Assembly: GCA_023954375.1 (NCBI GenBank)
Contig: JAMLIC010000001.1
Span: 1 to 64,000, forward strand
Direction: 5' to 3'
Origin: Planctomycetota bacterium
Lineage (GTDB): Bacteria; Planctomycetota; J058
Length of the DNA stretch: 64,000 nt
Positions within the stretch are counted from its first letter, which is position 1. Each line of letters starts with the position of its first letter. This document shows, piece after piece, positions 55,596 through 64,000 of this stretch. The position numbers and the translations under genes are program-made. The notes below the pieces were generated by a model that did not search any database, had not been told where the DNA came from, and saw only the letters and a program-made list of their open reading frames with translations.

Positions 55596-56126
55596 TCAGT
55601 GACGCACCCGAGCGAGCGCCAGCACCTTCGACTTGACCGCCGGATCCCCGGACCCCGCCGCGATCTCGCGCACGAGGTCGCGCTCCCCTCGCGCCCAAAG
55701 CGTGTTGAGCGCCGCGAGGGAGACGAGGTTCGGCTCCTCCCCGTCCCATCCCTCATGCGCGAGGGTCGTCAGCAGCTTCAGCGCCTCAGACCCCGGAAGC
55801 TGGCCGACTCGCGCCACAGCTCGAGCGCGCTCCGCTGGGCTGGCCTCCTTGCTCCGCGCCACGCGCTCCAGCGCGGCCAGATCCACCGGCTCCCTGGTCG
55901 GCGCCGGCCTGGCCTGCGGCGGAGGCGCGAGCGTCGTCCCGCGCGGGCCCGCCTCCCGGCGCTCTCCGGCGAGCTGATTCGTGCGAACCCGCCCCGCTGG
56001 CGGCGCCGCGCCGTCCTCGCCTGGCCGGAGGAGCACGTAGGAAAGGGGCCCGGCGACGAGCGCCGCGGTCATGCCGGCCCACGCGGCCGACTTGACCTTC
56101 CACTTCCGAACCAGGCGCCCCGTCAT
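55596..56126 (-). CDS. Membrane-anchored HEAT-like small protein
   Basis: 176 residues: a basic start, one transmembrane anchor (AAWAGMTAALVAGPLSYVLL) at about 14-35, a Pro/Ala linker, and a C-terminal helical domain like two HEAT units (ASPAERARAVARVGQLPGSE; ALKLLTTLAHEGWDGEE). ATG at 56124-56126 after GAGGAGGT. It follows the HEAT-repeat gene by 26 bp and shares its type of repeat, so they likely act together in the envelope. Confidence 0.65.
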   Translation of the reverse strand: MTGRLVRKWKVKSAAWAGMTAALVAGPLSYVLLRPGEDGAAPPAGRVRTNQLAGERREAGPRGTTLAPPPQARPAPTREPVDLAALERVARSKEASPAERARAVARVGQLPGSEALKLLTTLAHEGWDGEEPNLVSLAALNTLWARGERDLVREIAAGSGDPAVKSKVLALARVRH

Positions 56127-56152
56127 ACGCACCTCCTCCGGTCGCTGCTGCC

Positions 56153-56944
56153 CTACTCCGTAGCGCCCACCGCCGCCCGCCAGGCGGCGTGCAGCGCCGT
56201 GCGATCGGCGGCGTTCGCTTCCACGCTGAGACCCGAGAGAGCGCCCAGCACCCGGACCGTCGCCACACGCAGCGGCTGCGAGTCGTCCAGAAGCGCCGGC
56301 AGGACGAGCCTGGCGACCTGCTGCGGCCTCTCACACCGGCGCGCCTCGAGGCTCGCGGCCGCGATCGTCCGCTCGCCAAGCGGCCGTGAGCCGTCGGCCA
56401 GGACCTTCGCCAACCGCTCCTCGATCGTCGCGCCGGGCACAGAGCCCAGGAGCTGGATCGCGACCGTGCGCACGCGCTCCGACGGATCGTCGACGAGCGC
56501 CACGAGATCGTCGGTCCGCTCCGTCGCGCCCACGCTGACGAGGTACCGGAGCGCGGCGAGCCGCAGCGGCTCCTCCTCGGCCCTCAACTGAGAGAGCGCC
56601 TCGGCCGTGCGCGCCGGATCCCGGCGGTCGATCGCGCGGTAGAGGTCGCGCTCCAGCGCCGCGGCCTCGGGACTGAGCGCCCGCCGCTCGCTGGTCTGCG
56701 GTTCCTCCTTCGACTCCCCGCCGCCAAGAACTGCCCACGAGCCCGCCGCGAGGCCGCCAACAATCAGCAGACCGCCGGCGATCCACCAGCGCCGCCGAGT
56801 TATCAGGACGCCCTCGGCCTCGAGCTCGCGCTCGATCCGCCGACGCGCGCGCCCCGAGACGCCGAGCTGCTTGGCGAGCCGCGCAGCGTTGGCCGCCGGG
56901 TCGGCGCGCAAGGCAGCGCGGAACTGCTCGTCGGGGGTCCTCAT
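56153..56944 (-). CDS. HEAT-repeat protein with N-terminal HTH-like domain and one membrane anchor
   Basis: 263 residues: a helical start (FRAALRADPAANAARLAKQL; GVSGRARRRIERELEAEGVL) like a small winged-helix or HTH, a transmembrane segment RRWWIAGGLLIVGGLAAGSW at about 52-72, then HEAT-type pairs outside (LRLAALRYLVSVGATERTDD; DPSERVRTVAIQLLGSVPG; SQPLRVATVRVLGALSGL). Resembles anti-sigma-like or scaffold proteins in layout; no sigma factor is adjacent. Upstream of the membrane-anchored small gene. Confidence 0.65.
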   Translation of the reverse strand: MRTPDEQFRAALRADPAANAARLAKQLGVSGRARRRIERELEAEGVLITRRRWWIAGGLLIVGGLAAGSWAVLGGGESKEEPQTSERRALSPEAAALERDLYRAIDRRDPARTAEALSQLRAEEEPLRLAALRYLVSVGATERTDDLVALVDDPSERVRTVAIQLLGSVPGATIEERLAKVLADGSRPLGERTIAAASLEARRCERPQQVARLVLPALLDDSQPLRVATVRVLGALSGLSVEANAADRTALHAAWRAAVGATE

Positions 56945-57110
56945 GGGGACCTACCGTAGATCGCTCGTGCTTCCTGTGCAAACCGATCCAAGGACTGGCG
57001 ACCTACTCGTTCTGGATCCAGCTCTTGTGTGGGCGAGCCTGGATCTTGGCCGTTCCTGCACGTCGAGGTGACGACCGACGGAGCGAGTGAGGGCTTGGTG
57101 CAGGGTCTGG

Positions 57111-57923
57111 TCATTCGCCTGCCTTCCGTGGCGTGTAACCGAGGAAGTCAGGCCACCCCTGCCAACCCTGCGTCCTGTAGGCAGCGGCCGGATTCGCAGG
57201 GACTCGCTCGGGCCTTGGCGGCAGGCCCCTCCTGTCCCCGCGGCAGTAGGCGTACCACTCTGCCGATCCGCGCAGGCCGAGAGAGCGGGCGAATGTCCGG
57301 GCTTCGTCGAGGGAGGCCCGAGTTCCAAGGAAGTCGGCCCAGCCAGCCCAACCCTGCTCCTCGTAGTGGACGTCCGGCCGGTGCGGTAGCCCTGCCGGGA
57401 GCTGGTCTGCTTTCGCCAGCCGGTTCCAGTCCGCTCGGGACTGCAATCCGAGGCCACGGGCAACCTCACGCGCTTCTGCGAACGCGGCAGAGGCACCGGC
57501 GCTTGGCTCGTGCAGGAAGTCCTCCCAACCCTTCCAGCCGCAGTCGCGATACGTGCGCTCGGGATCCGTGGGAATGTCGCGCGGACGCGCGTCGGTTCGC
57601 GCGAACGTGCGCCATTCCCTTCTCGTGCTCAAGCCCTGCTTCCGGGCGAATGAGCGGGCTTCCACGAACGAGCGCCAGCGGCGTCCTCGCGGGCGGCGCA
57701 GGGCGAGGTCGAGGCTCTCCTTGACCTTGCCCAGGCGCTCGAGCTCCTGGACGAGCTCGTCTTGATCGACAAGCCAAGAGGCCGCGAGGCCTTCAACCAC
57801 CCGAGGCAGCTCGTGCGACTCAGTCGCGGCAAGAAGGGCCCTCAGGTGCGGCGCTGGTCCGCTGCTGCCGCCGTGAGCCAAACTGCCTCGCGCAACCTGA
57901 TTTTTGGCCGTATCACTCGACAT
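57111..57923 (-). CDS. Protein with three phage-integrase-repeat (INT_rpt-like) units
   Basis: 270 residues. After a helical N-terminal part come three tandem units of about 55-60 residues, each with F.EAR..AR.LGL.....W, P..P...Y...GW.GW.DFL: SFARKQGLSTRREWRTFA with DCGWKGWEDFLHE; VARGLGLQSRADWNRLA with EQGWAGWADFLGT; FARSLGLRGSAEWYAYC with TQGWQGWPDFLGY. The unit is known from algal and some bacterial proteins; it is not an integrase itself and its role is unknown, perhaps nucleic-acid binding. ATG at 57921-57923 with GGAGG 12 bases upstream. The 248-bp gap to 58172 holds no supported gene. Confidence 0.7.
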   Translation of the reverse strand: MSSDTAKNQVARGSLAHGGSSGPAPHLRALLAATESHELPRVVEGLAASWLVDQDELVQELERLGKVKESLDLALRRPRGRRWRSFVEARSFARKQGLSTRREWRTFARTDARPRDIPTDPERTYRDCGWKGWEDFLHEPSAGASAAFAEAREVARGLGLQSRADWNRLAKADQLPAGLPHRPDVHYEEQGWAGWADFLGTRASLDEARTFARSLGLRGSAEWYAYCRGDRRGLPPRPERVPANPAAAYRTQGWQGWPDFLGYTPRKAGE

Positions 57924-58171
57924 GCAATGACGCACCTCCCCCAGGCCCGACTTGCAGTCTGATCAACGGCGCGCCGCCGGGACATCATCAACCATGATGA
58001 TCGTCAACTAATACCCAGCGCTGCAACGCCTTGCGCCGCCCTGGGAGTTCCCTGAGCCGACTCGCGTTACCGGCCGGCGACGGGTGACACAAATTGTCAC
58101 GTTGCGAAGGTGCGGGTCGACTGAGTATCCCGCCCTCTGGCTGATTGCCAGCCAAACACGGAGGGGGCTCC

Positions 58172-59302
58172 ATGGAAGGCACGAGCACCAAGAGCAGCAA
58201 GCGCGAGCGGATCGCCGCAGTCCTGCTCGGCGTTGGTGCGGCGGCGGCCGTCGGGTCCGTCGCCTGGTATGCCGCTTCGGCCACCGTTCCGGGAAGCCGC
58301 ACCGGCGCCCTGGCTGGCCTCGGCGGCCCCCGCTTGGGCTTGGAGGACAGCCCGGACGGCGGCGAGGGCGTCGAGCTCGTGCCTCGCGCCCCGTCGTTGG
58401 GCGGGCTCAAGACGCCCGTCGACGCGACGGCCGCAGCGCCCAGCCCGTGGGGCGCGGTTCATGGCCCCGAGGCGCCCCGGCTCCTCGTCGGGGCCAGCGA
58501 CTCGGCGGAGGACGACGTCGCGATCTCCGAAGCCGCCCGCGACCCCGGCGCACCGCCCAAGGAGCTCGCGGCCAGGCGCGCGACAGGCCCCAAGAAGACG
58601 AACCGCGACGGCCTGATCGCCTCGAGCGAGACGCCGCGCGGCGTGCGGACCAAAGCCGCGACCTCCTCCCCCGAGGTCGCGCAGGTGGGCTCGGCCGTGA
58701 GGGTGACGACGAGCGCCCACACGGCCGAGTTCCACGCCTCCGGCTTCGAGTTCACGCCGCACGATCGGCGCGGCGTCCGTGCGCCCGCCTCGCGCTTCGC
58801 CTACCGCCTCGAAGGCGTGCAGCGCGGCGAGAACGTCCTGTGGGCCGGCGGCGACTGCGCGCCGGTCGCGTCCGGGAACCAGGTCCGCTACGAGCGGGCG
58901 CCGGGCCTCGTCGAGCACTACCTGGCCCTCGACCAAGGGGTCGAGCAGCTCTTCTCCCTGCCCCAGGTCCCCGGGGGCTCGGGCGACCTCGTCTTCCGCG
59001 CCGTCGTCGAGACCGACCTCGAGGGCCGCCAGGACCCGCGCGGTGGGCTCCACTTCCAGGCCGCGCCCGGGCTCCCGGGCGTCGTGTTCGGGCGGGCCGT
59101 CGTCTATGACGGCCTGGGCCGCTCGACCCCTGCCGCGCTGACGCTGGCGGGGGCCAAGCTCGAGCTGCGCGTCCCGGGCGACTGGCCCGACCTGCAGAGT
59201 CTCGCCGCCCCAATTCCGGACCTCTCCCGCGCGGCAGGCCGACCTGAGGGCCCGGACCACCCAGAGGGTCGTGGCAATCGCACGAACGCGATGCGCTTTT
59301 GA
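58172..59302 (+). pseudogene. N-terminal part of an RHS/DUF6531 surface protein, interrupted by an IS
   Basis: ATG after GGAGG. A basic start, a membrane or signal segment (RIAAVLLGVGAAAAVGSVAW, about 15-37), a long low-complexity Ala/Pro/Gly region, and a beta domain from about residue 185 (HASGFEFTPHDRRGVRAPAS; FAYRLEGVQRGENVLWAGGD; LVFRAVVETDLEGRQDPRGG). Genuine sequence ends at RVPGDW (59179-59186); the last about 38 residues are IS sequence. Joined to the part after 61215 it reads RVPGDWLDQASGPLLVDPLI. Confidence 0.72.
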
Positions 59303-61214
59303 TGCGCAAATGGCACTTTGCTCCCGGCAGAGCCTCGGCTACTCTCCGGTGGCGCCAGTCGGCGACTGCTCGGAGCGTGCTGTCAATGTACGTGCGCGAG
59401 TCTGCGGTGAAGGTCGGCGAGACCACCCATCGCTACGTCCAGATCGTCGAGAGCTACCGCGAGGGCGGACGAGTCAAGCAACGAGTCCTCTGCTCGCTCG
59501 GGAACAAGGAGAAGCTCGATCCCGCGGGGGTAGATCGTCTGCTCCACAGCCTCGCGCGCTACGGCACCTGCCTCCCTGTCCCCCGGCCAACGACGCTTCG
59601 CTCCGCCAGCGAGACCTTCGATCCTGGCCTGGGCGTGCGCGAGGACCGCGCCTTCGGGAGCGTCTTCGTGCTCGATCGGCTCTGAAGCGATCTCGCCTCC
59701 GCGACCTCGTACGGTCGTTCGCATCGGGAGCGGCGGTCTGGCCACAGCCTCGAGCGCGCGATCTTCGCCATGGTCGCCAACAGGCTCATCGAGCCGCTCA
59801 GCAAGCTGAGCACGGAGACGCGGCTCGACCGCGAGGCCTACCTCCCACTCGACAGATCGCTCACCGCCGACGACTTCTACGCCACCCTCAGGTGGCTGCA
59901 TGAGGTGCGCCAGGAGCTCGAGGGTCGCGATCCACCAGCGCCTCGCCGTCAGCGACTTACAGGAGGCACGGTCTACTTCTACGACACGACGCTCTCGCAC
60001 TTCGAAGGACGGGGCCCGGCCGACCTCGCACAGATCAATGGACGGCAAGCGCTGCGGGGCAAGCGCCACGTCCTCGTCGGGTTGGTCACGACCTCGACGG
60101 CTGGCCGGTCATGCACCACGTCTACCCGGGAACGACGAACGACCTCCGCACCTTCGAGCACACGCTTCGCCAGCTCTACGATCGCTTCGGCCTCCGCGAC
60201 ATCGTGATCATCCGCGATCGCGGCATGCACAGCGCCAAGATCATCAAGCTCCTCGAGGAGAGGTTCGAGTTCCGCTAAGACATCGCCGCCGCTTCGACGG
60301 GTGAAGGAGGTCGACGAGGAGGTCCTCGCGCGAGCTGGACGCTACCGAGTCGTCGAGGCGGGCTTCGAGGTCAAGCAGGTCTGGGTCGACGATCGCCGCT
60401 ACGTCGTCTGCCGGAGCGACGAGTCCGCCGCACGCGACCAGCATCGCCGAGCCGAGATCCTCGCCGACCTCGCCGAGGCGCTCGGGCAGAACGGTCTCGA
60501 TCCAGAGTCCAAGAAGGCCATGAAGCTGCGCACGAGCCTACGACCGCTTCCTCTGCGTCCGGGAGGGCAGACTCGGATCAACCAGAGCGCCGTTGACCGC
60601 GACAGCTGCATGACGGGAAGTGGGTCCTGCGCACGAACCTCCGCGAACTCGATCCTGGCCAGATCGCTCTTCGCTACAAGGCCGAGTCACGCATCGAGCG
60701 CGACATCCGCGTACGATCAAGTCCTTCGTCGGCGCCCGGCCGACGCGCCACCACAACGAGAGTCGGTCGACGGGCACGTCTTCGTGTGCGTCCTGGCCCT
60801 CATGCTCTACCGCTACCTCCAGAGCGCCTCGGCCTGTGGCCCGCCAACCGCGAGTCCGTCGAAGGTGTCCTCAAGGAGCTCGGCAGCATCAGGGCGCAGG
60901 AGCTTCGGCTTGGCCTGGAGGCGGAGGGGCCAACCTACGCCTGGACGCGATCCGACCTGACTGCCGGCCACAGGGAACTACTCCGCCGCCTTCACGTCGC
61001 CGGGCTCCCCCGCAACCTTCCCGAGCCACCGCGGCTCGACCCTCGGGACGTGGTGCGAACCGAGCAACGACGCCAGCGCCGCAAGAAGCAACCTCGCCCT
61101 GCACCCTCGCCGGACTCCGAGGTGGTCCGCTAGCAGCCACCGAACACAGCCGCTCGCGCGAAACGAAGCCTTGATGCGGAAGTGGAACGCTTAGCGCCAA
61201 ACTCTGCAGGTCAG
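59187..61214 (+). mobile_element. IS1634-family insertion sequence
   Basis: 2,028 bp. Ends CCGACCTGCAGAGT (59187-59200) and ACTCTGCAGGTCAG (61201-61214) are inverted repeats matching at 13 of 14 positions. Flanked by the direct duplication GACTGGC at 59180-59186 and 61215-61221. It contains a frameshifted transposase. It splits the RHS-type gene exactly. Confidence 0.85.
59386..61133 (+). pseudogene. IS1634-family transposase, multiply frameshifted
   Basis: Begins MYVRESAVKVGETTHRYVQI VESYREGG, a typical IS1634 start (shown in two parts). It continues in other frames: MVANRLIEPLSKLSTETRLD, GGTVYFYDTTLSHFEG with a catalytic Asp, VIIRDRGMHSAKI-type sequence near 60,210, KEVDEEVLARAGRYRVVEAG, the GHVFVCVLALMLYRYLQ end, and EGVLKELGSIRAQEL. 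At least five shifts break it. With intact frames it would be about 560 residues. Inactive unless the shifts are sequencing errors. Confidence 0.75.
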
Positions 61215-64000
61215 GACTGGCTCGACCAGGCCAGCGGCCCCCTCCTCGTCGACCCCCTGATCGGAAGCGACCTTCAGCTCACGAACTTCTCGGGCGACGA
61301 CGACTACGTCGATATCGCCTACAACTCGCTCAACAACGAGTTCGTGATCGTCTACGTGAACAGCGGGGTCTACCTCGCCGTGAGCCGCCTGGACGGCGAG
61401 GGCAACGTCGTCCAGGCCGGCGTGGTGATCGACGCCAACACGACCGACGCGAAGTCGAAGCCGGCGATCGCCTGGTCCGAGCCCTCGGTCAACCGCTACC
61501 TCGTCGCCTACCGCCGCGCCGGCGTCGTCTACGTGGTCGTGATCAGCCGGACGCTCACCGTCGTCAGCGCCGCGGCCAGGATCTTCAACCCGGGCGCCGT
61601 CGACCAGGACAACCCCGCCGTCGCCTACGACCCCTCCCGCGACTCCTGGTTCGTCGTGGGACGACGACAGCCAGTCGGCCAGCCGCGACATTCTGGGCGA
61701 GCGCGTCCTCAGCGACGGCACCCAGCAGGGCACGGTGATCATTCGCAACCTGACCGCGGCCCTGGCCGACCCGGCGGTCGCCTACTCCGCGACCAGCGAC
61801 CGCTACCTGGTCACGTTCAACTCGGGCGACGACCTGGCCGGCGCCGTCGTCAACGGCGCCGTGACCTCGCTCGTGGCCACGCCCACGATCAGCAGCCTCA
61901 CGGGCACGCAGGACAAGTCGCGGGTCGCCTGGAACTCCGCCGACGACGAGTGGGGCGTGGTCTTCGAGTCCGACCACCTGGGCGACGACGACGTCTTCCT
62001 GCGCCGCGTCAGCAACGGCGGCAGCCTGCTGGGCAGCCTGGTCTCCGTGGCGATTTCGGTCGAGGACGAGCAGGACCCGACGGTCAGCTACCTGCCCAGC
62101 TCGAGCACCTACCTCGTCGGCTATGACCGCTTCTCGACCACCGGCTCGGACTGGAACGTCTGGGCACGCGAGCACAAGGCCGACGGCACGGCCGTGGCCG
62201 CCAACTTCCAGGCGTCCAGCTCGCCCACCGCGGGCTCGGACGAGTTCCTCACGGCGATCGCGGCCAACACGCTCCAGGGCGAGTGGCTGCAGGTCTGGCA
62301 GGACGACCGCGACGGGTTCGACTACGACGTCTACGGCCAGCGGTTCTCGAGCGACACCACGCCGCCCCGCGTCGTGCGCTTCGACCCGCAGGACACGGCG
62401 ACCGGCGTGTTCCTGGACAAGGTCTTCGTCCAGTTCAGCCAGGACATGGACGACACGACGATCACGAGCGCGAACCTGAAGGTCTATCAGGCCGGCGTCA
62501 CCGAGATCACCAGCACGACCGTCACCTACCTGTCCGCCACGCGGCAGGGCCGGATCACCGTGGCGGGCGATTGGCCCACCACCCAGTCCCTGAAGGTTTC
62601 GGTGGGCACCGGGACGAAGAACTCGCTCAACGTGGCCCTGCTGTCGGTCACCGAGGCCACCTTCCTCACCGGGATCTCCCGCTCGCTGGACGATTCCGAC
62701 GGCGACGGCCTGCTCGACATTGAGGAGGTCCTCCTGGGCCTCGACCCCTTCGACGCAGACTCTGACGGCGACGGGCTGACCGACTGGGAGGAGCTCTTCG
62801 TCTACTTCACGGACCCCTTGAACCCCGACACCGACGGAGACGGCACGCCGACGGCAGCGACCCGACGCCGAACGGACGCCCGCCGATCCACGGTCGTCCC
62901 GGACCCGGACCCGACGGCGTCCTTCAAGATCACCCAGTTCCACCCGCGCGGCACGTTCGGCAGCCCGGCCAACGTGACCTCCACGCCGACGCTGGCGGTG
63001 ACCTTCAACAACCCCGTCGACGTGGGCACGATCTCGCTCGGCACGAACATTTACCTCGAGGACCAGACGACCTTCAGCCTCGTGACCCTGTCCCTCGAGC
63101 CTCAGCCCAACCCGCGGACCGTCGTGGTCAAGCCGACGTCGACCCTGGTCAACGGGCGGCTGTACCTCCTGACCGTGATCGACGGCTCGGGCTCGATCAA
63201 GGACACGCTCGGCCAGACGTTGGGCGCGCTCGACGACTCGGTGATCCGGGTCAGCACGCCCACGAGCGAGGGCTTCGAGGCGACCCACTACCTCAACACG
63301 CTGCGTCGCACGCAGTGGGAGGTGTTCCCCCTGACCGCGCCCACCGCCGGCGGGCGCGCCGGCGCGGCCCTCGTGGTGCCGTCGACGCGCAAGCTCCTCC
63401 TGACCGAGACCGACGTCGTCACCCCCGGGCGCGGGATCCCGGTCGAGCTGACCCGCACCTACCGCAACAACGACGACGCGGCCAGCGGGATCTTCGGGAA
63501 CAACTGGCACTTCACGTACGACCGCGGCTTCGAGGTGATCGCGGACGTCAACGGTGACGGCCGGCGCGACCTGCGCTTCCGGACCGCCGACGGTCGTCTC
63601 TTCACCTACCTGAGCGGCGCCACGACCCAGGCGAAGGACTACACCTCCCCGCCCGGCTTCTTCGAGACGCAGAAGACCGTGACGATGAGCGGCCAGAAGC
63701 ACCTTGGTCACGCGCGACGCCTTCGGGAACGAGCACTTCTACCGCTTCCACCTGCCCAACGACACGACCGTCGAGGACCCTGACGCCCTGCCGCTCGGGG
63801 CGCGCGTACCTCATGCGGATCCGCGACCGCAACCACAACACGGTCGTGATCAACCGCTTCGCGGCCAACCACGGCACGCGCCCCAACGCGATCGACACGA
63901 TCGTCGACGACCTCGACCGGACGACGACGTTCACCTACTCGTCGACCAGCGGACAGGAGCACCTGTGCGTCGAGGTGACCCAGTTCTCGGGCGCGAGCAC
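61215..64000 (+). pseudogene. C-terminal continuation of the interrupted RHS/DUF6531 protein, runs off the window
   Basis: Reads DWLDQASGPLLVDPLIGSDL, then beta-propeller-like repeats (SRVAWNSADDEWGVVFESDH; TYLVGYDRFSTTGSDWNVWA), an SbsA-type Ig-like domain (PPRVVRFDPQDTATGVFLDK), a calcium-binding thrombospondin-type-3-like stretch (DSDGDGLLDIEEVLLGLDPF, DADSDGDGLTDWEE), a second Ig-like domain, and a DUF6531 start (ETDVVTPGRGIPVELTRTYR, NNWHFTYDRGFEVI) that normally leads into YD repeats. Frame changes near 61,663, 62,850-62,900, 63,700 and 63,790. Partial at the right edge. Confidence 0.75.

Overview
The window is very GC-rich bacterial DNA with dense, often translationally coupled genes, GTG starts, lipoprotein signals, and two large YD-repeat (RHS) surface proteins. 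This fits a high-GC Gram-negative lineage such as Planctomycetota or Myxococcota. No ribosomal RNA or complete tRNA gene is present to settle the phylum. Many frames are clean, but several loci (the ferritin-like pair at 10.9-12.9 kb, the IS at 59-61 kb, the RHS gene after 61 kb) carry clustered one- or two-base shifts. These are either long-read errors or real decay.

0-16 kb: a minus-strand trehalose operon treX-treY-treZ turns glycogen into trehalose. It is followed by a PAC2 protein, a CBS-pair protein divergent from a receiver-like protein, a metallo-beta-lactamase-fold hydrolase, two broken ferritin-like genes, and an exported redoxin-fold protein with no cysteine and a Gln/Gly repeat insert. 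14-23 kb: an SLC13 permease with TrkA-C domains, a TerB-like protein, a coiled-coil protein with a hydrophobic core, an exported protein, a divergent HTH-TPR/TPR pair and an RluA-type pseudouridine synthase. Five copies of one dispersed repeat sit exactly at gene ends in this part, each starting at the stop codon.

23-36 kb: a complete recC-recB-recD operon with four-base overlaps, then a TauE-type exporter plus D-aminoacylase-like amidohydrolase divergent from a TetR regulator with two palindromic operators. Next is a lipoprotein peroxiredoxin whose catalytic position is an in-frame TGA followed by a SECIS-like hairpin, a probable selenoprotein.

36-51 kb is an accreted island. Three sites combine a terminator hairpin with tRNA 3'-end-like sequence, and two related toxin-antitoxin modules lie near the edges. 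Between them are a truncated SbcC-like ATPase, a 1516-residue RHS protein, a mobile unit with two different DDE transposases and two paralogous HTH/coiled-coil helpers separated by a long inverted repeat, and a serine-recombinase remnant containing (TAC)15. 50-56 kb has visibly lower GC: a RepA-like ATPase, hypothetical genes and an IS110-family element.

56-64 kb: HEAT-repeat and membrane-anchored proteins, an integrase-repeat protein, and a second RHS-type gene (DUF6531-like). The latter is split by a 2.0-kb IS1634-family insertion whose 7-bp target duplication can be removed in silico to restore the reading frame. It runs off the right edge.
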